Assembly: GCA_022826505.1 (NCBI GenBank)
Contig: JAJDUQ010000237.1
Span: 1 to 33,282 of the forward strand
Direction: 5' to 3'
Length of the DNA: 33,282 nucleotides
From: Gammaproteobacteria bacterium
GTDB lineage: Bacteria; Pseudomonadota; Gammaproteobacteria; HK1
Positions 17,238 to 26,338 of this stretch are shown here, one piece after another; position 1 is the first letter of the stretch; the number at the start of each line of letters is the position of its first letter. Position numbers and translations under genes: made by a program. A model generated the notes under the pieces. It was not told the origin of the DNA, did not search any database, and was given only the letters and a program-made list of their open reading frames with translations.

Positions 17238-17269
17238 AGGGGTTTCTGCGCGGCGAATGGAGAGCGATC

Positions 17270-17884
17270 ATGTCCAACAAGGGTAAGTCCGGGTGTGTGT
17301 TGCGTTTAGGTAATATATTAATTTTGTTGGCATTAGTCAGCGGGCTAGTCAGTACAACCGGCTGTGCGAATATCGCATCGGGTGCGATTACCGCGATGCG
17401 AGCAGAGTCCGAGAGAAACGCCGAAGCGGCAAAGAAGAAACCGGAGTTGACGCAACTGCAAATACGCGAAATGCAAACACGCGAGTATGAAGCCACGGTC
17501 AAGGCGCGCATTCTGCCGGTTGCCGTTGCAGTTCTCCAAGACCAAGGGTATGTGATTTCCGATGCAAATACGGAACTCGGCCTGCTCTCAGCTCAAATGA
17601 GACTTCACGAGAAAAACGTGGATGACTCGCAGACCGCGTTCATGAAGGGCTTTTTCGGCATGGGCCTGGTGTCCGAGGAGAAGTGGTCCACGATTCTCGT
17701 CAACACCACGGTCACACCGTTCGGCGACAAGGTCAGGGTGCGATTTGCCGGCCGCTTGTCGGCGATGGGTTTCGGAATGAGCGGAGCAAACACCGAGGAG
17801 GAGCAGATCAGAGAGCCGGAGTTCTACCGGGAGTTCTTCACCGCACTGGAAAAAGGCATCTTCATCGAACAGGAAAGACTGTAA
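17270..17884 (+). CDS. Lipoprotein of unknown function (first of an overlapping pair)
   Basis: This 204-aa protein has a lipoprotein signal: a basic N-terminus, hydrophobic ILILLALVSGLVS and the lipobox TTGC with Cys32 (Thr at -3 is less usual than Leu). The mature part opens with a charged helix and LTQLQIREMQTREYEATVKA, then VLQDQGYVISDANTELGLLSAQ, and later VNTTVTPFGDKVRVRFAGRL. This pattern is known to me from uncharacterised envelope lipoproteins; no function can be assigned. GGAGAG gives a good ribosome site. Its stop overlaps the next start (TAATG). The opening codons are much more AT-rich than neighbouring core genes, which suggests transfer. Confidence 0.78.
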   Translation: MSNKGKSGCVLRLGNILILLALVSGLVSTTGCANIASGAITAMRAESERNAEAAKKKPELTQLQIREMQTREYEATVKARILPVAVAVLQDQGYVISDANTELGLLSAQMRLHEKNVDDSQTAFMKGFFGMGLVSEEKWSTILVNTTVTPFGDKVRVRFAGRLSAMGFGMSGANTEEEQIREPEFYREFFTALEKGIFIEQERL

Positions 17885-18387
17885 TGAAAGCAATAACTTC
17901 AAAGGGCGCCTTGGCCATTCCGGTAGTTCTCGGCATGGCGGCCCTGACCGGCTGTCTGACTCCCTCGCCCCAGAAGACCGCTGCCGAGCACGCTGGCGAG
18001 CTATCGTCAGCGCAAGAGCGCAAAATGACGCTGGGCGTAGTGCAGGGCACCATTCGAGAAGGCACGCCGCAAAGCGAGGTAGCTGCGGCGCTCGGTTCGC
18101 CCAACATCGTAACGAGCGACGCGGATGGTACGGAAGTCTGGATCTACGACAAAATTGCGACGGAAACCTCCCGGTCGGAATCAGACCGATCACAGAAGAC
18201 ATCAGTTGGCGCGGGTGTCGGCACCGGTGTGCTGGGGGCGATTGTCGGTATTGGCGGCTCGCGGTCGGTAAGAGGATCGGACAGCGCAGGGGCGACGTCA
18301 CAGACGCAACGAACCCTCACGGTTGTGATCAAGTTCGACGACAAGAGACTTGTCAAGAGCGTTCGGTATCAGTCGTCGTCGTTCTGA
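17884..18387 (+). CDS. Lipoprotein with BamE/SmpA-like domain
   Basis: This 167-aa protein has a lipoprotein signal peptide with lipobox LTGC (Cys24). Residues about 51-90 (GVVQGTIREGTPQSEVAAALGSPNIVTS, then EVWIYDK) have the strand-turn pattern of the SmpA/OmlA (BamE) fold, in which G-x-S/T-x2-EV...LG-x-P recurs. A Gly/Ala-rich hydrophobic stretch near 105-125 and a final VVIKFDDKRLVKSVRYQSSS strand complete it. It is translationally coupled to the preceding lipoprotein gene by TAATG, so the two probably work in one envelope complex. It is not the housekeeping BamE by context. Confidence 0.78.
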   Translation: MKAITSKGALAIPVVLGMAALTGCLTPSPQKTAAEHAGELSSAQERKMTLGVVQGTIREGTPQSEVAAALGSPNIVTSDADGTEVWIYDKIATETSRSESDRSQKTSVGAGVGTGVLGAIVGIGGSRSVRGSDSAGATSQTQRTLTVVIKFDDKRLVKSVRYQSSSF

Positions 18388-18477
18388 CGTCGGCAACAAC
18401 CGTCTTGGGTATGGAACGGCAAAACTACGGACCTCTACAGTCCGACCGAACCAGCGTGCCATACACGGAGAGATACC

Positions 18478-19506
18478 ATGAACGGTCCATTTAACATGCT
18501 CTGCATACAACGAAATTTGGCTTTTTTGCGCATCTGTATGCTGTGTAGCGCGCTTCTCGTCTCAGGCTGTTTCGGAGGCGGCGGTCAAACCCACCGTCCC
18601 ATCGTCACACCAGAGCAGCCCCACACCACACCAGAGCAACCCCAACCCCACACCTCAACTGGTTGGTGGTTGCCCGACAATACCCGAACGCTCGTTCAAG
18701 GCGACGATCCGTCGCTAACCGCACAGGAGATCCCCCAGAAGCTCGTTGACACAGGTGATACAAATTTATCGAGCAGCGAGCTATTTAGCGACGGTTTCGG
18801 CAGGCAATACGACGGTGCATACGTTTCTGTGCTGGGCGCGTCGGTTATCAATAGGGTCGGCTTTAGCTTTCTGACTTGGGAGAACAGGACGCAGGTGGAC
18901 GTCAACGGCGTCTCGTTCGCCGAGCGTCGAGCAGAAATCGTTGGGGGCGCGACAGTGCGAAGAGTGGTCGGATTTCTCGACTACGCGAACTTTGGCGTTT
19001 GGATGCAAGAGGACCCCTCAGCTATTGGTGGTGGCATAGCCGCCTGCTGCCAGTGGTCCATCGCCAACGAAGTTCTGGTTGCTGACCACAGTTCAGTCAA
19101 GTACTTCGACCTCGGAACGTACACTTGGCGCGGTGCGATGATCGGCGTCGAGAAGAGAGATCCAGGGTCGACGATCATGGGTGACGCTCGTATCGAACTC
19201 CAAGTATCTGCGAGAGCTGCAAATCATCCGAGCAACACAGTGGATGTCTCATTCACCAACATCCGAAATCTCGGCGATGGAAGCGGCGTGGCCGACATGT
19301 CATGGCGGCTAAATCGAGTGGGGGCTCATGGCGTAGGAGGATTCTGGGTTGATGACGTAGGCACACGGTTCGCTGATGGAGATGGCAACCTTGTCTCCGG
19401 CTCCGGCGATGTCGCGCTCACTTGGAGCGGCCCGAATCACAATAACGTGGTCGGGCTCTACGAGAACGAAACCCATTTGGGGGCATTCGGCGGAACAAGG
19501 CAATAG
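18478..19506 (+). CDS. TbpB-like surface lipoprotein with poly-Gly tether
   Basis: This 342-aa protein has lipobox VSGC with Cys31, followed directly by FGGGG and a Thr/Pro/Gln/His-rich spacer (repeated TPEQP) up to about residue 60. The C-terminal half shows strands such as FLDYANFGVWMQED and the ending VVGLYENETHLGAFGGTRQ. That ending fits the C-terminal barrel motif of transferrin-binding-protein-like lipoproteins (GAFGGxR). A Gly-run after the lipid Cys is typical of surface-displayed lipoproteins such as fHbp and TbpB. GGAGAG upstream supports ATG 18478. No receptor (TbpA/TonB) or Slam exporter is in the window. The family call rests on short motifs, so it is moderate. Confidence 0.6.
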   Translation: MNGPFNMLCIQRNLAFLRICMLCSALLVSGCFGGGGQTHRPIVTPEQPHTTPEQPQPHTSTGWWLPDNTRTLVQGDDPSLTAQEIPQKLVDTGDTNLSSSELFSDGFGRQYDGAYVSVLGASVINRVGFSFLTWENRTQVDVNGVSFAERRAEIVGGATVRRVVGFLDYANFGVWMQEDPSAIGGGIAACCQWSIANEVLVADHSSVKYFDLGTYTWRGAMIGVEKRDPGSTIMGDARIELQVSARAANHPSNTVDVSFTNIRNLGDGSGVADMSWRLNRVGAHGVGGFWVDDVGTRFADGDGNLVSGSGDVALTWSGPNHNNVVGLYENETHLGAFGGTRQ

Positions 19507-19726
19507 GCGACTGCGCTTGTCCTGGTGTAGTGTTCTCAACAAAGTACGGCATCGACCCCACCATTTGCCGTGAAACAGATTCGTGCAAGGCACGCACGGC
19601 AACGCTCCAACCCCGGTAGCGGCGTTGGCTGAGGTCGCCGGTCTCGGCGCGGCGGAGACGAGCGGTGGACTTCCCCGATGTGGCCCGAAGCGGTCCCGCG
19701 TAGCCGTGTGGCGTGATGCAGAGCGC

Positions 19727-20641
19727 TCAGGCGGCCTTGAGTTCAGCCTCCACGGGCTCGATGTAGCCGTAGCGGCGCAGCATGCGGATCCAGCGCGGGG
19801 CATTGCGCTTGACCATCAGAGCGTCGTAGTCGGCGGTGCGGTCGTAGTAGGGCCTGCCGGTCTTGAGCACCACATAGATGATGCGCAGCATCTTGTGTGC
19901 GCCGGCGACGATGGCACGCTTGTAGCCGCGCCGCGCCGCGCCGCGAGGACGCGGTGGTGTGCCTCGAACTGGCACCCCTTGGTTCGCGCCGCGCCGTGGG
20001 CACACTCGACGAGGCTGGCGCGCAGGGTCTTGGAGCCCCTTCGGGTACGCGCGTTGCGGCGCTTTCCACCGCTTTCGTTGTTGCCCGGGCACAGCCCGGC
20101 CCAGGCGGCGAAGTGTTCCTTGGAGGCGAACACCTCGATATCGGGCCCGACCTCGATCAGGATCGTGGACGCGGCGGTGCGATCGATGCCGGGGATGGTC
20201 GTGAGCAGGTGCAGTTGCTCCTCCCACGGCGTCATCTGCTCGTCGATCTTCTCGGTGTAGGACGCGATGCGCGCCACAAGCGCGTCATGCTCGCCCAGCA
20301 GATCGCCGAGCATGAATCTGCACGCGGTTGCGCACGGTGGAGCGCTGCCTGACCAGGACGCGGCGCTGGCGGCTCAGCGAGCGCAACTCCCGGAATGGCT
20401 CAGGCGGCACATGGCTCGGCGTGCACAGCCCGAACTGGCACACGCAGGCCAGCCACACGCTGTCGGCCACGTCGGTCTTGCGTCCCTTCAACTGCTTGAC
20501 CTGACGCGCGTGCACCAGGATCGCCTTGACCCCGGCTGCTTCCACGGCCGCGAAGGGTGCCTGCCAGTAGATCCCGGTCCTCTCCATGACGGCGGCCTCG
20601 ACGCTCACGCGTCCCCGCCTCCGCCAATCCCATCCTGACAC
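19727..20641 (-). pseudogene. Broken IS110-family transposase
   Basis: Three reading frames together spell an IS110-type DEDD transposase. 20641-20290 gives VMERTGIYWQ, GRKTDVADSVWLA and FRELRSLSRQRR. 20313-19945 gives LLTTIPGIDRTAASTILIEVG, FAAWAGLCPGNNESGGKRR and a C-terminal transposase_20-like block. 19945-19727 gives YKRAIVAGAHKMLRIIYVVL to the end. The first N-terminal Asp region is missing, the linker between the first two parts is much too short (internal deletion plus frameshift near 20300), and the last switch lies in a GCCGC repeat. It cannot make an active enzyme. No terminal inverted repeats are expected for this family and none were seen. Confidence 0.88.
19925..19944. repeat. 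Four tandem GCCGC units at the frameshift
   Basis: GCCGC is repeated four times without interruption. Removing one 5-nt unit joins VLAARRG to YKRAIVAG in a single IS110-like frame, so the frameshift is explained by gain of one unit. Confidence 0.75.
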
Positions 20642-20785
20642 GACGCGAGCGGGCTCGGCATCGAGAACTCGTCAGCCGAACGCACCCTGTTTCATCCCAC
20701 GGGGTGGATCAGCACCGCGGAGACCATGACCGTTTGGCCGGGGTACACACTGGCCACGGCGCTCACACGCCGGTGAAGGAGTCTC

Positions 20786-21133
20786 TCATGAGCGTTTCGA
20801 GGGGAGGTTTGCCGTTGCCCGAAGGGTTTGCACGATCCACGAGTTGATGCTCATTCCGCTTGCGGTCGCCGCGGCTGCAACGGTGGCATGGAGCTCCGAG
20901 CCGAGGCGCAGGTTGAGTCTTCCGGAGAATGGTCGCCTCGGCTCGACTCCGTCGTCCTCGCACCAGGACAGGTACTCGTCGATGGAGCGTTCGAACTCCC
21001 GGCGCAGCTCCCTCGCGTCCGTGGCCTCGAACGTCGCGATCGGATACGGACCGCTGTTCACGACCCGTCCGTGCAGGATGTCGGCCGAGTCGTCGAACTC
21101 CACCGCCGCCAAGTATCCCTTGTATTCCATCAT
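20786..21133 (-). CDS. hicB: HicB-family antitoxin
   Basis: This 115-aa protein has the HicB layout. An N-terminal partial RNase-H-like fold spans GYLAAVEFDDSADILHGRV, TFEATDARELRREFERSIDEYLSWCEDDG and EPRRPFSGR. A C-terminal ribbon-helix-helix reads RLNLRLGSELHATVAAAATASGMSINSWIVQTL. HicB proteins bind and silence HicA mRNA-cleaving toxins and repress their operon. The ATG at 21133 overlaps the upstream hicA fragment by ATGA, the usual hicA-hicB coupling. Because the toxin is truncated, HicB may now be an orphan antitoxin. Between it and the IS110 remnant lie 144 nt without a gene. Confidence 0.88.
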   Translation of the reverse strand: MMEYKGYLAAVEFDDSADILHGRVVNSGPYPIATFEATDARELRREFERSIDEYLSWCEDDGVEPRRPFSGRLNLRLGSELHATVAAAATASGMSINSWIVQTLRATANLPSKRS

Positions 21134-21300
21134 GGCAGAATTCCCACGGATTCGAGGAATACCGCGATGTCACGAACGGTGGTCCGGCCAGTGATCGGCC
21201 TCGGGTGAGGCCGGTGAATCACGATTCTCTCTCCGCCCTTTTTCAGCCCGAGGAGAGTCCCGGCAGAAGACGTGTTCCGGAGGCCCATCGGGTGCCTCAC
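21130..21300 (-). pseudogene. hicA: 5'-truncated hicA toxin gene
   Basis: This frame encodes GLKKGGERIVIHRPHPRPIT, then GRTTVRDIAVFLESVGILP, the C-terminal half of the HicA type that carries HRPHP and a final vR-x-FLE-x2-G element. Its stop overlaps the hicB start (ATGA at 21130-21133). The only starts are GTG 21300, which overlaps the HAD stop as GTGA, and ATG 21288. Either gives 52-56 aa, against about 80 for this family. The N-terminal 30-40 residues are replaced by unrelated VRHPMGLRNTSSAG. Toxicity is therefore doubtful. Confidence 0.7.
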
Positions 21301-22007
21301 GCTTCGGCCAGCCAGTTCGGAATGCCCCGCAGGTCCGGGATGGCGCCGGCCCGGCTCGTCGTCGTGCCGCGGTCCACGAGGAGCGCTTCGATGCCGGCCG
21401 CGCGTGCGCCGTCATAGTCGTTCACACGGCTGTCGCCGACGTGCAGCGCCTCGTGCGCATCGATTCCGAGGACCGCGAGCGCATGGGCGAAGATGGCGCC
21501 GTCCGGTTTCGCCGCCCCCACCGCGCCCGAACACACCACCGCGTCGAAGAAAGGCGCGAGCCCGAGCGCGTCAAGCAGCGGCGGCAGCCGCGAATCGAAG
21601 TTGGACACCACCGCGAGCCGGAGGTCGCGCTCGCGCAGGGCCGCGAGCACTTCCGGGACTTCGGGGTAGACGCGCCAGGCCGGCGCGCTTGCGTAGTGGG
21701 CATAGAGGCGATCGAAGTATGCGTCGAACTCCGGGACGTCCCCGGCCATGCGGGTAACGCGTTCAACCACGGCGCGCCACCATGCGCGCTCGGCGCGATC
21801 GAGAGCCGCGCCGCGCCGGCCGGGAAACGCCATCGGCGGGGTGTCGGCGAACACGGTGCGAAACCCGGCCGTCATGGTGTCGGGGTCGAGATTCCCGCCG
21901 AAGTCCCGTGCGAGCCGGGAGTAGGCGTCGCCGAGCGGCCGCGCAACGTCGATCAGCGTTCCCGCGGCATCGAGCAGCACCGCGCGCGGGGTCGCATCCT
22001 TCTTCAT
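21297..22007 (-). CDS. HAD-superfamily hydrolase, HDHD3/DREG-2-like
   Basis: The 236-aa protein matches the HAD-IA fold. Motif I is LLDAAGTLID (Asp13), motif II VVSNFDSRL, motif III AAKPDGAIF with the Lys, and motif IV HVGDSRVNDYDGARAAG. A helical cap lies in between (PLGDAYSRLARDFGG, then AWWRAVVERV). Motif I lacks the second Asp of DxDxT (Ala15 instead), which HDHD3-like relatives also tend to lack, so it may not be a standard phosphatase. The start at 22007 has CGAGGTG upstream; a longer frame is not conserved-looking. It is divergent from Hsp33 across 191 nt. Confidence 0.88.
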   Translation of the reverse strand: MKKDATPRAVLLDAAGTLIDVARPLGDAYSRLARDFGGNLDPDTMTAGFRTVFADTPPMAFPGRRGAALDRAERAWWRAVVERVTRMAGDVPEFDAYFDRLYAHYASAPAWRVYPEVPEVLAALRERDLRLAVVSNFDSRLPPLLDALGLAPFFDAVVCSGAVGAAKPDGAIFAHALAVLGIDAHEALHVGDSRVNDYDGARAAGIEALLVDRGTTTSRAGAIPDLRGIPNWLAEA

Positions 22008-22198
22008 GGGCACCTCGGGCGATGCGCGCGCTGCGCCGGCCGAAGCGCTGCGCGGGTTCGTGCGAGTAGTGACTGCATCGCTCCATCGTACCAACTCGGG
22101 CCCGGGAGAGGCTTTGCCTGCGACCTTCGTTCCGAATGCCCCGCCGGTTCTTCGGCCCCGCCTGGACATCGCGCCGTGCCGCGTGCGATGGTCGCCCG

Positions 22199-23116
22199 AT
22201 GTCCCGGCACCCTGATTCGACGTACGCCGACAGCGACACCCTTCACCGCTTCCTGCTCGAAGGCTTGGGCATACGCGGTGAGCTCGTGCATCTCGATGCC
22301 ACCTGGAAGAGTGTGCTGGCGCGGCGGTGCTATCCGGAACCGCTGCGGACCGTGCTGGGCGAGTGCATGGGGGCGACGGCACTGCTTGCCGCGACCATCA
22401 AGCTCGACGGGACCCTCACCCTGCAGGCGCGCGGCGGCAAGGGGCCTGTCGACCTGCTCGTGGTCGAAGCCACCGGTACCCGCACGTTGCGCGGTCTGGC
22501 GCGGTTCGACGAGCTCGGTGACGCGGCTGCCCTGCCGGAGCTCATCGAGGATGCGTGCCTCGCAATCACCGTCGATCCGGGAGCGGACGCGGAGCGCTGT
22601 CAGGGGATCGTCGAGGTGGACGGATCTTCGCTGTCCGGGGTCATCGAGCATTATTTCGCCCGATCGGAGCAGCTCCCGACCAGGCTGTGGCTCGCCTGCG
22701 ACGGCGCCGCGGTCGCCGGACTCCTGCTCCAGAAGCTGCCCGAAGGCGATGCGGTCGCGGTCGACGATACCGAGCGCGCGGAAGCCTGGGAGCGCAGCAT
22801 CATGCTCGCCGACACCGTGACCGAGCGCGAGCTGCTCGATCTCGACGCGCACACGCTGCTGCGGCGTCTGTTCGTGACCGAGGGGTGCCGGGTGTTTCAG
22901 CCCGAGCGGTGGGGATTTGCCTGTACGTGCTCGCGTGCCCGGGTCCGGATCACGCTGCAGTCCCTCGGCCGCGGCGAGTGCGAGTCGATTCTCGAAGACG
23001 AGGGCGCCGTCGACGTCACGTGCGAGTTCTGCGGTGCAAGCTACGGATTCGACGCGGTGGACGTGGCGGAGCTGTTCGCGCCCGGTGCGGTGGCGGCACC
23101 GGAACGCACGATGTAG
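22199..23116 (+). CDS. hslO: Redox-regulated chaperone Hsp33
   Basis: This cytoplasmic holdase of 305 aa is activated when oxidation releases zinc from its C-terminal four cysteines. The four are visible: CTC at Cys242/Cys244 (FACTCSRARV) and CEFC at Cys275/Cys278. The N-terminal domain shows HRFLLEGLGIRGELVHLDATW and ATIKLDGTLTLQARGGKGPVDLLVVEA, and the linker has LPTRLWLACDG and LLLQKLP. The length is normal for Hsp33. ATG 22199 is the start that begins near the family N-terminus; an upstream in-frame ATG at 22136 has no similarity. Confidence 0.95.
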   Translation: MSRHPDSTYADSDTLHRFLLEGLGIRGELVHLDATWKSVLARRCYPEPLRTVLGECMGATALLAATIKLDGTLTLQARGGKGPVDLLVVEATGTRTLRGLARFDELGDAAALPELIEDACLAITVDPGADAERCQGIVEVDGSSLSGVIEHYFARSEQLPTRLWLACDGAAVAGLLLQKLPEGDAVAVDDTERAEAWERSIMLADTVTERELLDLDAHTLLRRLFVTEGCRVFQPERWGFACTCSRARVRITLQSLGRGECESILEDEGAVDVTCEFCGASYGFDAVDVAELFAPGAVAAPERTM

Positions 23117-23213
23117 TGCGGCACCGATTGCAGCGGCGCCGGCAGCGCAGGGGGAATCCCGCGACGGTGGCGCCGGGTTGGATGAAGAACGGTCGGAAGG
23201 ACATGCCCGCAAG

Positions 23214-23804
23214 ATGACGATCACCATTACCGCATACACGGACGTTCGCAGCCCCTACACCTTCGTCGCCAAGGCCGAGGTCTACCGGTGGGAGGAGGAC
23301 TTCGGGGTGACAGTCGACTGGTGGCCGTATGCTGCGCCGCTCGAAGAGGTGTTCGGGCCCGCCGAGGCGCGCGACGCGCGCCAGCTTCGCAAGATCAAGT
23401 ACATGTACATGAACGTGCGCCGGGTCGGCGCCGCTCAGGGCCTCACCATCCGGGGTACGAAGCGAATCTTCGATCCGACCCCCGCCCACATCGGCCTGCT
23501 GCAGGCCAGGGACGACGGTGTCTTTCGCCCCTACCACGACCTGGTGTTCGAACGGGTCTTTCGCCGCGAGCTTGATCCCGACAATCCGGATCACGTCCGC
23601 GCGGCGCTTGTGGACGTGGGCGGGGACGCCGACTCCTGGTCCCGGCGCCTGGAGAACGGCACCGCCGAGCTCGATGCGATCCACCGTCGCGCCGAGGCCG
23701 AGGGCGTGTTCGGAGTTCCGAGCTTCGTCCTCGACGGCGAGCTGTTCTGGGGGACCGATACGCTCGCGCAGATTCGCCGGCGACTGTCCGAACGATCCGG
23801 GTGA
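23214..23804 (+). CDS. DsbA-family/2-hydroxychromene-2-carboxylate isomerase-like protein
   Basis: The 196-aa sequence has the thioredoxin-fold plus helical insert of the kappa-GST/HCCA isomerase group. It opens ITITAYTDVRSPYTFVAKAE, where the active site position is Ser-Pro-Tyr, not CxxC. Then come a WWPYAAPLEEVFG strand and the C-terminal FGVPSFVLDGELFWGTDTLAQIRRRL with the cis-Pro loop. The lack of cysteines rules out a disulfide oxidase. Such enzymes use glutathione; its substrate here is unknown. The preceding Hsp33 ends 97 nt upstream. Confidence 0.85.
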   Translation: MTITITAYTDVRSPYTFVAKAEVYRWEEDFGVTVDWWPYAAPLEEVFGPAEARDARQLRKIKYMYMNVRRVGAAQGLTIRGTKRIFDPTPAHIGLLQARDDGVFRPYHDLVFERVFRRELDPDNPDHVRAALVDVGGDADSWSRRLENGTAELDAIHRRAEAEGVFGVPSFVLDGELFWGTDTLAQIRRRLSERSG

Positions 23805-23966
23805 CGCAGGCACGGTGCGGATTCGCTCCGTACCACTGCTCGGGCATGGCTTCGAGGACTTCGATGCCGATTCTGGAATCGAAGGACGTCCCGGGAAGGG
23901 GCGCCACACCGAAGCCGACGCCGCGAGATCCGCCTCCTCACCCGGCTGTCCGGCAAGAATCGGGGC

Positions 23967-26162
23967 TCAGATCCGCGCCGCCTTGGCCTCGCGGCGGCGC
24001 CGGTGCAGGATCCACTCGGTGTATCCGTTCGGCTGGTCACGTCCCGTGAGCACCAGATCCAGCGCGGCCTGGAATTCGACGCTCCTTTCGGTATCGGACG
24101 CCATGGGGCGGTAGGCGGGATCGCCTGCATTCTGCCGGTCCACCACCGTCGCCATGCGATTGAAGGTGGCGCGCACCCGGGCTTCATCCGTCACCCCGTG
24201 CAGGAGCCAGTTCGCGATGTGCTGGCTCGAAATCCGCAAGGTCGCCCGATCCTCCATGAGAGCGATGTCGTTGATGTCCGGCACCTTCGAACACCCCACC
24301 CCCTGGCCGACCCACCGCACGACGTAACCGAGAATTCCCTGAGCGTTGTTGTCGAGCTCGTTCTGGATCTCGTCGGTCGAGAGATTCCGGCCCGCGAGGA
24401 GCGGGATCGAGAGGATGTCGCCGAGCGACGCCCGCTCCCGGTCGGCAATCTCTTTCTGGCGCTCCGCCACGTGCTCACGGTGGTAGTGCACCGCGTGCAG
24501 GGTCGCGGCGGTGGGAGAGGGCACCCATGCGGTGTTCGCGCCGGCGCGCGGATGCCCGATCTTCTGCGCCATCATTTCCGCCATCGCATCGGGGGCGGCC
24601 CACATGCCCTTGCCGATCTGGGCGCGGCCGGAGAGTCCCGCCGCGAGTCCGACATCGACGTTCCAGTCTTCGTATGCCGCGATCCAGCGCTCGGCCTTCA
24701 TTTCCGTCTTCGGGATGACGGGCCCGGCTTCCATCGAGGTATGGATCTCGTCGCCGGTGCGATCGAGGAAACCGGTGTTGATGAAGATGACGCGGGATTT
24801 CGCGGCCCGAATACACTCCGCGAGATTGACGGTGGTGCGCCGTTCCTCGTCCATGATGCCGATCTTGATGGTGTCGCGGGCCAGCCCGAGGGCGTCCTCG
24901 ATCCGCTCGAACAGCTCCACGGTGGCGGCGACCTCCTCCGGGCCGTGGAGCTTCGGCTTGACGATGTAGACGCTGCCCGCGCGGCTGTTCGAGAACTCGC
25001 CGCGTCCATCGAGATCGTGTTTCGCGGCCAGCACCGTGACCATCGCGTCGAGGAAGCCTTCGGGAATCTCGTCGCCGTTCCCGTCGAGGACCGCATCGGT
25101 ATACATGTGGATGCCGACGTTGCGCACCAGCATCAGGCTGCGACCGGGCAGGACCACGGAGCCGCCGCGGGGGGCGCGGTAGGTGCGATCGGGTGCGAGG
25201 CGCCGAACCACCTCTCTGCCTCCCTTGGTGAACGAGGCATCGAGGTCGCCCTTCATCAGCCCCAGCCAGTTGCGGTACACCCGCGTCTTGTCCTCGGCGT
25301 CGACCGCGGAGACCGCGTCCTCGCAGTCCTCGATGGTGGTGATCGCGGACTCGATCACGATGTCCCTGATGCCGGCCCGGCCCAGCTTGCCGATCGGGTG
25401 CTCGCGGTCGATGTGCAGCTCGACGTGGAGCCGATGATTTCTCAGCAGCACGCAGGAGAGTTGTCCGGCGTCTTCGCGGTAGCCGGCGAGCTGCTCCGGG
25501 TCTGCGAGCCCGCGGCTGGAACCGTCGGCGAGGGTCGCTTCGAGCTCCACCCCTTCCACTCCGTCGCCGCGCCGGCGCAGCGTGTAGGCCATCACCGCCG
25601 CGTGCGAACCGGTTTCGAGCGGAGCCGTCTCGTCCAGGAACTCGTTCGCCCACTCGATGACGCGTGTGCCGCGCGCGGCGTCGAACCCTCCGGACGGCGA
25701 ATCGTCATTGTCGCGGGCGATCACGTCGGTGCCGTACAGCGCATCGTAGAGGCTGCCCCAGCGGGCGTTGGCGGCGTTTAGCGCGTAGCGGGCGTTGTCG
25801 ACGGGGACGACGAGCTGGGGACCGGCGATCAGCGCGATCTCGTCGTCGACGTTCGCGGTTTCGATTCGAAAGTCTGCGCCGGTCGGGAGGAGGTAGCCGA
25901 TTGATTCCAGGAAGTTGCGGTACTCGGCGGGATCGAGAGGCTGCGCCGCGCGCTCGGAGTGCCACGCGTCGATCTGCCGCTGCAGCTCGTCCCGTCGGTC
26001 CAGGAGTGCCCGGTTCCGTGGTCCGAGGTCCCGGACGATGTCCGCAAGCGCATGCCAGAACGCTCCCGGATCGACCCCGGTTCCAGGCGCGATCTCGCCG
26101 TCGACCAGGTCATGCAGACACCTTGCGACGGCGAGGCCGCCGATCTCCACTCTTTCGCTCAT
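23967..26162 (-). CDS. glcB: Malate synthase G
   Basis: This cytoplasmic enzyme condenses glyoxylate with acetyl-CoA to malate. The 731-aa length and single-chain architecture fit isoform G. Diagnostic stretches are [60 protein letters not shown] (catalytic Arg), [20 protein letters not shown] with metal-binding Glu/Asp, and the C-terminal [36 protein letters not shown] precedes ATG 26162. The gene is convergent with the DsbA-like gene and divergent from the dehydrogenase. Supply of glyoxylate could come from the adjacent aldolase (inference). Confidence 0.96.
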   Translation of the reverse strand: MSERVEIGGLAVARCLHDLVDGEIAPGTGVDPGAFWHALADIVRDLGPRNRALLDRRDELQRQIDAWHSERAAQPLDPAEYRNFLESIGYLLPTGADFRIETANVDDEIALIAGPQLVVPVDNARYALNAANARWGSLYDALYGTDVIARDNDDSPSGGFDAARGTRVIEWANEFLDETAPLETGSHAAVMAYTLRRRGDGVEGVELEATLADGSSRGLADPEQLAGYREDAGQLSCVLLRNHRLHVELHIDREHPIGKLGRAGIRDIVIESAITTIEDCEDAVSAVDAEDKTRVYRNWLGLMKGDLDASFTKGGREVVRRLAPDRTYRAPRGGSVVLPGRSLMLVRNVGIHMYTDAVLDGNGDEIPEGFLDAMVTVLAAKHDLDGRGEFSNSRAGSVYIVKPKLHGPEEVAATVELFERIEDALGLARDTIKIGIMDEERRTTVNLAECIRAAKSRVIFINTGFLDRTGDEIHTSMEAGPVIPKTEMKAERWIAAYEDWNVDVGLAAGLSGRAQIGKGMWAAPDAMAEMMAQKIGHPRAGANTAWVPSPTAATLHAVHYHREHVAERQKEIADRERASLGDILSIPLLAGRNLSTDEIQNELDNNAQGILGYVVRWVGQGVGCSKVPDINDIALMEDRATLRISSQHIANWLLHGVTDEARVRATFNRMATVVDRQNAGDPAYRPMASDTERSVEFQAALDLVLTGRDQPNGYTEWILHRRRREAKAARI

Positions 26163-26338
26163 TGTTCCCTCACTTGCGTCGTCCGTCCTCTGGGCGCCTC
26201 GCGGCGGCACCGGATGATAGTCGATAGTCGCGTGCGACGAGCGTGATGGGGCTTTCTTGCCGCCGGGTGGCGCCTGCGCCCGTCGATGCGCGATACCATC
26301 GCGCCTGGTGGCACGCGGACAATTGCGACGGAGGACCT

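Noticed and set aside
23805..23907. Protein-like minus-strand stretch (FDSRIGIEVLEAMPEQWYG) between the DsbA-like gene and malate synthase
   Set aside because: It reads smoothly for about 30 residues only and then runs antisense into the DsbA-like gene; it could be a gene fragment, but I cannot name a family.
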